From the NCBI RefSeq assembly GCF_025698545.1, contig NC_068571.1, forward strand, positions 46,223,733 through 46,287,732: a DNA stretch of 64,000 nucleotides, given 5' to 3'. The notes under the pieces were generated by a model. It did not search any database. It saw only the letters and a list, made by a program, of their open reading frames with translations, and was not told where the DNA came from. The translations under genes were made by a program, and so were the position numbers. Shown here in pieces: positions 24,362 to 34,570 of this stretch. Numbering within the stretch: the stretch's first letter is position 1; each line of letters starts with the position of its first letter. The stretch comes from Gossypium raimondii (taxonomy: Eukaryota > Streptophyta > Magnoliopsida > Malvales > Malvaceae).

Positions 24362-26488
24362 ATGGCAATAAAATTGACAAGGAAAGTATTTGTGAATCCT
24401 TGCTTCCTTAGTTACAACTGTTCGCGATTCCTTGTCAGGTTGAGTTCAGATCATGACACAAGGTTTTTCCTTAGCAAAATTTTTGGTGGTCTGCAAGAAT
24501 CTGGTGTGGTTTGCAGACATCTATCCTTTTCTCCTGCTACAAGTCTGGAAAGGTTAAGTTGGGAAGGTTCTTCTCATACAGTGTTGTTGACAAAGCTTGA
24601 AAATGCTTTGAAGGATCTCAAACTGGATGAAGCATGGGAAACTTTCAATGATTTTATAAGGTTGTATGGTTTCCCTAACCATTTGCTCGTTAGCAGGTTC
24701 ATTACTCAACTATCCTACTCATCCAGCCCTTGTTCACTACAAAAAGCTTATGATTTGGTTATGATGGTCCTGAAAGAGAAATCGTATCATCTTCAGCCTG
24801 ACATCTTGGTTAAGCTAGCTCTTTCTTTATCAAGAGCTCAGATGCCCATTCCATCATCAACGATTCTTAGATTGATGCTGGAAAAGGGGATGTTACCCCC
24901 AATAAATGTATTGCAGTTGCTATTTCTGCATATGGTCAAGACAGAGGTTGGGGCATGTATAGCATCCAATCTGTTGATCCAGATTTGTGATAATTATGTA
25001 CAATTTTGTTCAGGGAAAAGCCCTTGTGCAAACTTGCTGAAACCTGATACAGTGATCTTTAATCTTGTGCTTGATGCTTGTGTTAGATTTGGCTCACCTC
25101 TCAAAGGTCAACAAATCATAGAATTGATGTCGCAAACTGGAGTTGTTGCTGATGGACACTCAATCATTATCATTGCTCAAATCCATGAAATTAATGGACA
25201 GAGGGATGAGTTGAAGAAATTTAAAGATCATGTTGCACCTTTACCAGTGGCTTTTGTTTCTCATTATCGACAATTCTATGAATGTTTGTTAAGCTTGCAT
25301 TTTAAGTTTGATGACATTGATGCTGCTGCTGAGCTTCTGTTGGACATGAATAGATCACGGGGATCCCATCCTATGGATGATCCTGGGAAGGATTCCCAGA
25401 AGCCTCGTTTTGTTCCAATTGGATCTCAGAATCTCAGGAATGGACTGAAGATACAAATCATGCCTGAGCTGATACATAAGGATTCTGCCCTCAAAGAAGA
25501 AGGTAAATCAGATCTTGTTTTGTTTAGGGATAAGAAACTTCTTCCGTCTAATAGGGCTCTGTCCAAGCTCATTAATGGTTATAAAAGGCATGGGAAGATG
25601 GATGAGCTGTCAAAATTTTTACTTGGCTTAAAAAAGGAGCTATATTCATCAGGCGAATCAAGTGTGATATGTGATGTTATAGATGCATGCATTTCATTAG
25701 GCTGGGTGGAAATTGCTCATGACATTTTGGATGACATGGAATCTTCTGGGGATTCCTTGGATTCTAGTGCATATATGGCACTCCTGACTGCTTATTATAA
25801 AAGAAATATGTCTAGGGAGGCAAATGTACTGCTAAAACAAGTAAGGAAGGCTGGTTTGGTCATAAATTTAGCTAACAATATTGTCTTATCCAAAAATGTG
25901 CCATCAAATGTAGGCAGAAGTCCTCTTTCCATAAAGGAAGCATCTTCCATTTATCAACCAAGTCTGTCCAAATGTCTTGTTGAAGAAGTAAGTGATGCGG
26001 AGAAGGCTGTATCTCATATAATCTATGAATTGAACTCTTCTATTTACTTCTTTTCCAAGGCTAAAATGATGGGGGATGCACTGAATATATACCGAAGAAT
26101 GCAAGAGATGAAAATCCAACCCACTGAACATACGTTTATGTATCTGGTATGTGGGTATTCTTCACTAGAAATGTATCGTGATATTACCATTCTATGGGGT
26201 GACATGAAGAGAATCATGGAGACTGGGAGCTTAACCCTGAGTAGTGATTTGTACGAGTTTTTCCTACTCAATTTTCTTCGAGGTGGATACTTTGAAAGAG
26301 TGATGGAAGCTATTGGTTATATGAACAAGTGTAACATGTATGTTGACAAATGGATGTATAAGAGTGAATATCTGAAAATCCATAAGAATCTTTATAGGAG
26401 CTTAAAAGCATCAAAAGCTAGAACTGAGGCTCAAGGTAAAAGGCTTGAGCATGTTAAGGCTTTTAAGAAATGGGCTGGCATTAACTGA
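24362..26488 (+). CDS. P-class pentatricopeptide repeat protein (At4g17616-type), one coding exon
   Basis: A 708-residue intronless coding region starts at the ATG at 24362 (MAIKLTRKVFVNPCFLSYNC). The frame is open 27 nt further upstream, but only to a TTG that sits at the splice acceptor. PPR proteins bind organelle RNA through paired helices. Helical repeat signatures are visible near residues 228-262 (KPDTVIFNLVLDACVRFG), 394-428 (PSNRALSKLINGYKRHGKMD), 467-500 (SSAYMALLTAYYKR) and 585-620 (QPTEHTFMYLVCGYSS). Repeats are irregular and there is no E/DYW tail, so this is P-class and not an editing factor. The Arg/Ser-rich head suggests a mitochondrial presequence. Length and the KKWAG-type C-terminus resemble Arabidopsis At4g17616; that identity is recalled, not checked. 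An RNA target cannot be predicted from these degenerate repeats. Confidence 0.88.
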   Translation: MAIKLTRKVFVNPCFLSYNCSRFLVRLSSDHDTRFFLSKIFGGLQESGVVCRHLSFSPATSLERLSWEGSSHTVLLTKLENALKDLKLDEAWETFNDFIRLYGFPNHLLVSRFITQLSYSSSPCSLQKAYDLVMMVLKEKSYHLQPDILVKLALSLSRAQMPIPSSTILRLMLEKGMLPPINVLQLLFLHMVKTEVGACIASNLLIQICDNYVQFCSGKSPCANLLKPDTVIFNLVLDACVRFGSPLKGQQIIELMSQTGVVADGHSIIIIAQIHEINGQRDELKKFKDHVAPLPVAFVSHYRQFYECLLSLHFKFDDIDAAAELLLDMNRSRGSHPMDDPGKDSQKPRFVPIGSQNLRNGLKIQIMPELIHKDSALKEEGKSDLVLFRDKKLLPSNRALSKLINGYKRHGKMDELSKFLLGLKKELYSSGESSVICDVIDACISLGWVEIAHDILDDMESSGDSLDSSAYMALLTAYYKRNMSREANVLLKQVRKAGLVINLANNIVLSKNVPSNVGRSPLSIKEASSIYQPSLSKCLVEEVSDAEKAVSHIIYELNSSIYFFSKAKMMGDALNIYRRMQEMKIQPTEHTFMYLVCGYSSLEMYRDITILWGDMKRIMETGSLTLSSDLYEFFLLNFLRGGYFERVMEAIGYMNKCNMYVDKWMYKSEYLKIHKNLYRSLKASKARTEAQGKRLEHVKAFKKWAGIN

Positions 26489-26626
26489 ATGTTTTCAAGC
26501 ATTTTGGGACGGAAGTCGAAGTTGAATGTGCTTTCTCTCCAGGTAAGGACAAAAGGTTTTTAACATTCATTATTCTTTATCCTAAACCAGGTTGTTTGTT
26601 TTCTCTGTAATTAACTAAGGTGTTTT
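26489..26626 (+). other. 3' UTR with a strong splice donor
   Basis: Fifty-four nt after the stop codon a textbook donor occurs (CTCCAG|GTAAGGAC, intron start 26543). A matching acceptor with a pyrimidine tract (TTTTTTAATGCAG) ends near 27544. If used, the LINE fragment at 26627-27370 lies inside a 3' UTR intron of the PPR transcript. Confidence 0.4.
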
Positions 26627-27370
26627 TTGGATTTGGACTGTTTAGTCAAGGACGTGGTAACAGAAGAGGGAGCCTGGAATTTGGAGGCATTCAGAGATTG
26701 GCTGCCGGAAGAAATAGTCAGAAAGATTGAAAGCATTCCTCCCCCGCACCCCCAAGCAGGCCCAGACAAATTTTTTTGGATATATACATCCAACGGGGGC
26801 TTCTCGGTCAAAAGTGCGTATCGAATGATAAAAGAAAACACATGGAATGAGCAAGATGGAAAATGGAAGGATGTCTAGAAATTTCAAGGCCCGCGGCGAG
26901 TCCGGTTTTTCTTATGGCTAGTTTATAAACAACGATTGCTTACTAACCTTGAACGGGTTAGATGAGGTATTAGTCAGAACAGAGCCTGTCCAATGTGCCA
27001 ATATGAAGCAGAAGACAACTTACATGTTCTTAGAGAGTGTCCGGTAGCTAAAGATATGTGGAAATTGATTGTGTCAGAAGCAAGCTGGTCTCAGTTTTTC
27101 TCTAATAACTTATTAGAATGGGTCAAAACAAATCTAGGAAATAATGGGCGACTGCCGAGGAATGGAGTCCCTTGGTCAACGCTTTTTGGTATATTGGAAT
27201 CTTTTTGTACTCCAAAGACTCACATGGAGTTCTGTGGAAGCCATTAAAGTGTCAATAAATTGGGCAAAGCAGTATAATGCAATTAATAGCTGGGATTCGT
27301 CTAGGAATAGCAATTCAGAAAATCTTTTAGGAAATTGTTTGAACGGTAGGGTAGGTGAATGTTAGTTTTA
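26627..27370 (+). pseudogene. LINE C-terminal fragment: zf-RVT (zinc-binding RT) domain, decayed
   Basis: Frames in series on the plus strand give SIPPPHPQAGPDKFFWIYTS, GGFSVKSAYRMI, a PRRVRFFLWLVYKQRLLTNL block, then CPMCQYEAEDNLHVLRECP with the Cys/His pattern of the plant LINE zf-RVT domain. An in-frame TAG follows the first block (26876) and further frame changes follow. RT and endonuclease are absent, so this is a 5'-truncated copy. It begins only 138 bp after the stop of the PPR gene. Confidence 0.8.
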
Positions 27371-27399
27371 GTCGAGTAAATTTAGGATTTTCTCTTTTC

Positions 27400-28870
27400 A
27401 CCAAAAAAAGCTAAGGTGTTTTTAGATTTAATGTCCTTCCTTTGTATTGGTTTAAGGTTTAATTCATGATTTGGTCCCATTTTTTCACTTTTGAACTTTT
27501 TCTTGTCTTAATTTGGTACCTAAAGTATCAATTTTTTAATGCAGAAAACTAGGTGGCCAAAAACACGTCTTCGTTGGTTTTGGGATTGCAATGAAGAGAA
27601 GATGATTGCTCTTTTGGAATTAATTGGAACGTTAGTGGGTTACTTCTTTCTGTAAAAATAACTTCCATTACTTGTATATTCTAACGTTCCTCTCCTATCT
27701 CTTTTTTTCAAATTAGTCCTCAACCTCAAATTTTCACAAATTTTCCATTTAATAGTTGCTAAATTTTCTCTACTAAATTAAATTTGCTTTTCGGTAATTA
27801 ATCTTGGTAAACCTCACTGTATTTCATCGAAAATTTTCGAAATTCAACACTAACAATTTTTGGGTGTTACAAATAGAGATGTTATGGATCGAGCTTAAGT
27901 ATGATATTAACACACTTTAAACTTCTAAGCCAACCTAGTTTGAAATATGAGTCTAAAATTTTATCTAATCTCATTCATATTTGTAAATGGCTAATCCTAT
28001 TCCATTTTAGTTCCGTTCACATTTCTTTTGAATTTTTTAAAAAATATTATATAATTTTAAATTTAATATTTACTAATTTTATATACTTTTTATTTATTAA
28101 CATTTTATTCATTTTTTGGTGTAAATTAACATTTTATATGTAAGCATCTTAATTTTTCAAATATTTACATTATAGTATTATATTTTACTATAGATTTAGT
28201 TTTTGTGTTATAAATTATATAATATATAAAAGTAATAATATATTATATTATAAATATAAAAGATTTGTCGAGTTAGGTTGAGCTTGACTCATATTTTAAA
28301 CAGGCTTAATTGTTTTGTCCAAACTCATTTTGGGCCTAATATTTTTTCACAAATCTTCCCAAATTTCGAATGAGCATTTTGGAGTTAGACAAGTAGCCCG
28401 ACCCATGCATATATTTCATAGTTTCACCTTTTATAGCATATTTAAACCAAATAGATGGTTCAGAGTTTCCAACCATCTATATTAACCATTCTTGTAGAGA
28501 CCCGGGAGTTGTATAACCTTAGAAAGAAATTGTATCATTGAAGATGCCACGGGCATCGAATGTAACACTGTCTAACTGGGGTCATCGCTGGCTTGGATTA
28601 AGGGGTGGTATGATACTACTATTCCCCTTAAAGTTTTCTATCCAAAACCTTAAATAACCTCTCAAATAAGAGAAATACAAATATATAAAAAAAAATTAAA
28701 ACCTCTAGACAGTGGATATACAAAGATTAAGATTTGAAAAAACAAATAAGCACAACAAGTGATTTTTAAAGGAAAATGAGTAAAACAAATGAAATAAGAG
28801 CTTTTTGGACTTTGATCTTTGAAAGTTTGTTTTTTGTTTTGATTTAAGTGTTCTTGGACCGTATTTATAC
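27400..28870. other. AT-rich repeat debris; no gene
   Basis: An LTR-like end GGGTGTTACA occurs near 27862-27871, after a tract (27700-27860) rich in short A/T words of the kind seen in the other LTRs. 27880-28330 is nearly pure A/T. From 28500 to 28620 a slightly GC-richer tract has stops in all frames. Nothing coding. Confidence 0.4.
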
Positions 28871-29160
28871 ATTCTCATTGATTTGAGTGGTATCGATGCC
28901 TTAAAAAAAATAGCCATTAAATGTGTTTGAATATTAATACTTTCAAGATAGGTATCGGTACCTCATAAGGTCGTATTGATACTTGATGAACATGTTTTAA
29001 TAACATACTCTTTTAGACAGTGTTATAGTTACTGACTTCCAATATATCGATACTTGGAGGCTAGGTATTGATATCATACCCCTCTAGAAAGTGCTATTAT
29101 ACATTGTTTGAGGAGTATCGATATCTACATGCTAGGCATGGATATTTAGTCTAAAAACTG
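28870..29160. repeat. Third cluster of TATCGATA-type palindromes (diverged LTR relic)
   Basis: GGTATCGATGCC, GGTATCGGTACC, ATATCGATACTT, GAGTATCGATATC and similar words recur every 40-60 bp, as at 1440-1800 and 10640-10870. They are more diverged and there are no recognisable LTR ends, so this is likely the oldest of the three copies. Confidence 0.55.
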
Positions 29161-29690
29161 CTTGAAATTATCTTTAAAACATTTTTTAAATGTCTTGAGA
29201 ATACTTAAAAGCATTTACAAAAGATTCAATGCATTTTGAATCTTATTTTAAGTTTTATAACACTTTGAAAATAATTTTAAAATGATCAATTCAGCAAATT
29301 TGATTAAGGAAATTTTAAAATAGTTTATTATGTAAAAATATTTAAAAATTAAAACTAACACATAATTTAAAATAAATATATGTTAAGTTAAATAAAATAA
29401 TTAGAATTAAATAAAATAATATTTTGAAGTTTAAGTTTTTTATTTTATTAGGAGATTATAATAAATTTTTTTAAAAAAATCATTTTTAGTGAAATTTTAT
29501 AGGTAGATTTGAGTTACTCAAATTATCTTTTGAAATATTTTGAAATTCTTCATTATTTTAACTAAATAAATAAATTTATTTTTAAAAATTTTAAAATTTG
29601 GATAGAAATGAAATATTTGCTCCGAATTTTTCCACCAAATAGAGATGCAATTTTTGCTAAAAAATTAGCATTTAAAAAATCATTCATGTT
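29161..29690. other. AT-rich intergenic; nothing recognisable
   Basis: Over 75 percent A/T by eye, with short ATTTTAAAA words and no ends, repeats or frames that support a call. Confidence 0.4.
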
Positions 29691-29697
29691 TGCTGAT

Positions 29698-29805
29698 TGA
29701 GTTTCAGCTCGATTGGCATGGATATTATTGTCAATACAGGAGGACGTGGATTCGAGTGTACTAAAGCGCATTATCCTCCTATCTATGGGTTGAGGAAGGG
29801 CTATG
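29698..29805 (+). mobile_element. tRNA-derived SINE-like segment
   Basis: CAGCTCGATTGGCATGG (29706 on) resembles an A box and GTGGATTCGAGTG (29746 on) a B box, about 40 bp apart. A conserved-looking tail (GCGCATTATCCTCC) follows. It does not fold as a full tRNA. The class is inferred from the two boxes. Confidence 0.5.
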
Positions 29806-29879
29806 GGTAATTTTAGGTATTATATAAAAAAAGAACAAATATGATCAAAACTTATAATGAGATTATTCAAAAAAAAAAT

Positions 29880-31180
29880 CATTCATGTTTTGGGTCATTA
29901 TGAAAAAATACATCTAGTTGAGCTTTCAGTGATCCAAAAACAATCAATTGGCTTATTTCATTAACAGAAACCGTCAGTTGATCGACTTGACTGTTAATCT
30001 CGCTAACATGGCTGACGGAAGCCATCAGAAATTGCCATGTGATAATATGTTGTTGTGGCATTCCACACCAGCAAAAATTAAAAAATAATTTTTTCAAAAA
30101 ATAATATCTTTTTTAAATAATTAAAATGTGCATATAAAATGAATTTGAACAAATGGTTGTCCAGATTCATTTTGGAAGAGTGCAAAATTAAAAAAAAAAC
30201 TTCAAAAAAATTATAAAAAATTATCAAATGTTATGTAAAAAATTCTAAAGTATATATAAAAAATTCAAATGTTCAAAAACTTAAAAATATTATTTATAAA
30301 AATTCTAATATATATATATATATATATATATAATACATGTTGCGAAAAATAAAAAGACAAAAAAATCAAATTATAAAGATTATATCCACAAAAAATACAT
30401 AATACAAGGACCTTATACAAAAAGTTACCAAAAGCTTCCATCTTACAATTTGTCCATATGTTTCGTAGCTCCTAGAAACCAAGCACCACCATATTTTTAT
30501 CATAATAGCAGCAATAGCCAAACGGCATCATCTCTTATCTTCAACCCGTAACTTCACCCCTTTAATTGCAGGCTTGATCTGCCCTTTTGCTCTCAAATTT
30601 TGCTTTAAAATGTGGGGTAGTTACTCGGCTTTACATTGATTTGATCGATGCGAGCAGGCCCTTCCTTTTTCAGTTGATTTGAGCAATAGTTCTTGAAGTT
30701 GATCATCACCCACCAACAGCTCTTTAATATTAAGTAACTACATGAGATTTTTTTTATTTTTTATATATTTTTTAGATTTTTTAATAAATAATATTTTTTA
30801 GTTTTTGCACATTTGATTTGTTTTAATAATTTTTAATTTTTTTAATTTTATACTCATCTAAAATGAATCTAGACAACCATTTCATTCTATTTATACATTT
30901 TAATTATTTTTTTAAAAAAGCTTTTACTTTTGAAAATTTTAATCTTTAAAAAATATTTTTTTTATTTCATGCCATGTCAACATACTATTACATGGCAATT
31001 TTTAGTGACTTCTGTTAATTATATCAACAAAGTTAACGATCAAACCGGGTCAATTAACGATTTTCGTTAACGAATGGACCAATTGATTTTTTTTTTTTGG
31101 TCACTAAGCACTTTTTTTTATAGAGATTCAATTGATTTTTTTAAATTTTTTATGTGATCTTTTTTGACTCTTAAACTTCT
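29880..31180. mobile_element. Long inverted-repeat DNA transposon (MULE-like, non-autonomous), about 1.3 kb
   Basis: Arms of about 300 bp pair in inverted orientation. AAATTGCCATGTGATAATATG (30028 on) matches the reverse complement of the text around 30980-31000. AAATGGTTGTCCAGATTCATT (30150 on) matches the reverse complement of 30860-30880. ATCAATTGG near 29943 pairs with CCAATTGAT near 31080. Arm ends are diverged, so limits are approximate. The core at 30430-30740 has a clearly different, more balanced composition. No transposase is present. Confidence 0.7.
30308..30333. repeat. (AT)n microsatellite
   Basis: An uninterrupted TA dinucleotide run inside the left arm of the inverted-repeat element. 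Comparable runs occur at 6287-6305, 9550-9566 and 34171-34196. Confidence 0.9.
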
Positions 31181-31199
31181 TTTTTTCCGTAGTGTATAA

Positions 31200-32074
31200 T
31201 TATAAATAAAATGCAGTGTAAATTTGTTAATCATATAAGATTTTTAAAGAAAATCTCCATGGGTTTAAAATAGTGACTATTAAGAAATAAAATGATGATT
31301 TGTTGTTTTAAGCTTCATGAGCCTTCTTTTAATAAGCTGCTCATCTGCAATTAGCCTAAATCTCAAATTAAAGTATCTTTAATTTAACCTTCTTTTTAGA
31401 AATACGTAACACATTTCATTCACTCTCAAACTTCACTAAACCTTATCAATAAAACTTTAACCGCGTTCAAATCACATCATGTGTTATTATGTGTAAGTTT
31501 TAAATTTAGGATGTGATTGACGATCATTTTGATTTTTTTTACTTAAAATAAAATTTTAACAAAAAAATATTGATTAAGATGAATAAGCCAAAATATGAAG
31601 GAGATTTTATTTATTAAAATTTAAAATAAATTATCTTTTAAAAAATAAAATATTCAAATTACCATAGGTATATATTTTTCAAAATTGTCTAAAATAATAA
31701 AAATATTATATTAATAAGACTAAAATTAAAAATAAATAACAGCTATAGAAGCAAAATATTTATTGATTATAAAGCAAATCCATAAACAAGTCTTTAATGA
31801 CGTTTTTGAATCTGTCAACTCAAAAAGCATACTAAAGTTAGCATAACACAAAATAAAAGTGAAGCAAAAACCCATAAAAATATTTATTTATGTAACTAGA
31901 TTCTTCAACATATCATGTGAATAAAGTCCCCCTTTGCATCATTTATTCACACAGATAACCCAACATCTCCTCTCCTCTCCAAGCAAAGTATCATTCCATC
32001 CTCCACTATTCCATTTTCTTTCTTCTTAAATAAATTTCCAATTCAAATGCAATTCCCTATCCCACTCTCTAGCC
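31200..32074 (+). promoter_or_regulatory. Upstream region of the kinase-less WAK-type gene
   Basis: AT-rich to about 31910, then a CT-rich leader (CATCTCCTCTCCTCTCC, 31963 on) that looks like 5' UTR ahead of the ATG at 32075. No TATA box was assigned with confidence. Confidence 0.4.
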
Positions 32075-34036
32075 ATGACTTTACTGTTCATGCTCACTGT
32101 TTGTTTGAGTTTTCTAGCATTATTAGCTACACCAAGTTTTGCCACCAATCAAGCTAACTCATGTCGATCATATTGTGGAAATATTACCATAGATTACCCA
32201 TTTTCTCTTGATTACGGTTGTGGTCATCCTGGTTTTAGGGACCTATTGTTCTGCATGAATGATGTGTTAATGTTCCATATCAGTTCAGGGTCATACAGGG
32301 TCCTAGATATAGACTATGCATATCAAGCACTCACATTACACGACCCCCACATGTCAACATGTCACACCATCATTCTAGGCGGTAGAGGCAACGGCTTCAC
32401 CGTTGAGCAATGGCGAGCGCCATATTTCAATCCAACACCTGATAACGTGTTCATGCTCATAGGTTGTTCAGCTGAATCACCATTGTTCCAGGGTTTCCCT
32501 GGGAAGCATCTGCCATGTAGGAATGTATCAGGGATGGGATGTGAGGAATACTATGATTGTCCGGCATGGAGCCTGATTGGTCACAAGAAGGTAGGATCAG
32601 TTTATGGGTCAGGGCCCCCAGAGTGTTGTGCGGTGGCATTTGAGGCAATCAAGGCTATAAATCTGAGCAAGCTGCAGTGTGAAGGGTATAGTAGTGCATA
32701 TAGTCTAGCACCGCTGAGAGTTGATGGGGCTGGTGGGTGGTCTTATGGGATTAGAGTGAAATATTCAGTTCAAGGAAACGATGAGTTTTGTAGAGCTTGT
32801 GAGGCCACTGGTGGAGCATGTGGATTTGGAACCGACGGGGTTAAACAGTTGTGCATGTGTGGCAGCTTCAATTCTACCACCAATTGTGATTCAGGTCAGA
32901 TATATATATTCCTAAGAATCTTATAAGAAATTTGATGGTTTATCAGTTTGAAAATTTTCAAATGTATGATATGTAATTAACCTATGCATTTCATTCATTT
33001 GTTGTTGAATCGATTCAGTACGTTAAATACCATGGAGGCCCTCGTATTTAGAGTCGAATTTGCCCACTCTACTTTTTTAAAAAAAAGTTAATCCCTATAC
33101 ATTAGATCGAAGAGCAAATCAATTCTTCTATTAAAAATTCCATCTATTTCTACGGTTAAAAATTGATCTTTATACGTCGACATAATATACACATGGCACG
33201 CCATATATAACTATCTGATTATTTCATCAGTCACAATCAAATTTTAATAGTAAAAAAGAATAAAAATTTTAACTAGAAGTAGTAGATTGCTCTTTGATTT
33301 AAAATATGTGGACTAATTTACTCATTTTTTTAATTAAAAAGAAATACAATCTAACTCTTAGTATAAGACTTTCGCGATACTTTTACCTAAAAGTTTCCAA
33401 ACATTTGTCTCTTAAGGCTCCAGTTGAGTTTGGCTGGGTTTTAACTTGGCCTAACAGATTTGTGTAACGATGTGGTTAGTTTGATGGCTACTTTAAGGAT
33501 GTTTGAAGTAATCAAACTTTGTATTGTGCAGAAAGCTCAACATCCAGTAAAATGACACTATCATTGGCAGTCGCATTAGCAGGTACTTTTCTACCTCTAA
33601 TTTAATCTTTTTACTTTTATTTTTAGATTTCAAAATTCAAAATTAATGCTATTAGAACTCTTCTATTAAATTCATCACTAATATGATATTTTGAAATAAA
33701 CAAATGCTCGTTTGGTAAACATGCAGTAAGAAAAGTGAACTTGAATTTAACAGAAGAATTTTAATGATATTAACAACATGACTTATATTTTTAAATCTGA
33801 AAAGTATAAGGATCAAATTCTTTAAAATAAAAACATATTTTAATACTTAGTTAATAAATACATTTAAATTTTTTTAGATATCACAATTCTTAAGCCTAAC
33901 ATGATAAAATAATTAATTATAATTATAATACGAAAAAAGCACAACCAGGAATATAAGCATTAAGCACTACATTACTAAATTGTTTGCAGGAAGTTTTATA
34001 TATATGACAACCTGGATAATGGGCAGCCAGTCTTGA
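32075..34036 (+). CDS. Kinase-less WAK-type protein (GUB_WAK galacturonan-binding domain), 3 exons
   Basis: Coding exons are 32075-32894, 33532-33582 and 33990-34036 (918 nt, 305 aa), GT-AG and in frame. Residues 1-23 (MTLLFMLTVCLSFLALLATP then SFA) are a signal peptide. From about 29 to 130 a Cys-rich ectodomain begins CRSYCGNITIDYPFSLDYGC, the hallmark of the wall-associated-kinase galacturonan-binding domain. A second Cys cluster (CRACEATGGACGFG, LCMCGSF) follows near residues 242-270, like the WAK-associated C-terminal domain. The two tiny last exons encode a Ser-rich hinge and one hydrophobic helix (MTLSLAVALAGSFIYMTTWI), then a stop. There is no kinase domain. By family knowledge the ectodomain faces the cell wall and binds pectin. 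Absence of the kinase suggests a binding protein or co-receptor, which is inference. The last-exon call rests on splice sites alone. Confidence 0.82.
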
Positions 34037-34039
34037 GAC

Positions 34040-34570
34040 AAGGGACATTCAACATTTTGCTTATCAACTCCATGTAAATGCTACTTTTGTCTTGGCTTAT
34101 ACCACTACATTGTTTGCATAGCTTCTTAATTTCTGTTATATACACTTTTTTGATCTCTTGTTGAGGGAGAGAATATATATATATATATATATATATTATG
34201 TTCCCATTTATACCAATCATTTTGAGTTGGTCTAGCAAAATTAAAATATTTTAATTTGCACATTGCAGAATGATTAAATTGCCAACTTTTACATCTCTGA
34301 ATTTCATGTTTTAAAGGGTTAAATTTGTATTTAATTTCTAAATTTGTACTCGATTATCATTTTCTTTATATATCTAAAGTAGCAAAACATAGTTAAAAAG
34401 CTCCTCTTCAGCAAAGACTCGTTGCCTATATATAGGCAATTTCTTAAACTAAGGAACAAAAACAAACACTATTCACTAATTAAATCACTATTCACTTGAA
34501 TAGTGAATTTACATCATACATGACATAAAGACAAATATTAAATATTTATTACGCAACTTGGACTTTTACA
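34040..34570. other. Intergenic, AT-rich, with an (AT)n run
   Basis: 3' flank of the WAK-type gene with a TA run at 34171-34196. Nothing else recognisable up to the viral relic. Confidence 0.4.
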
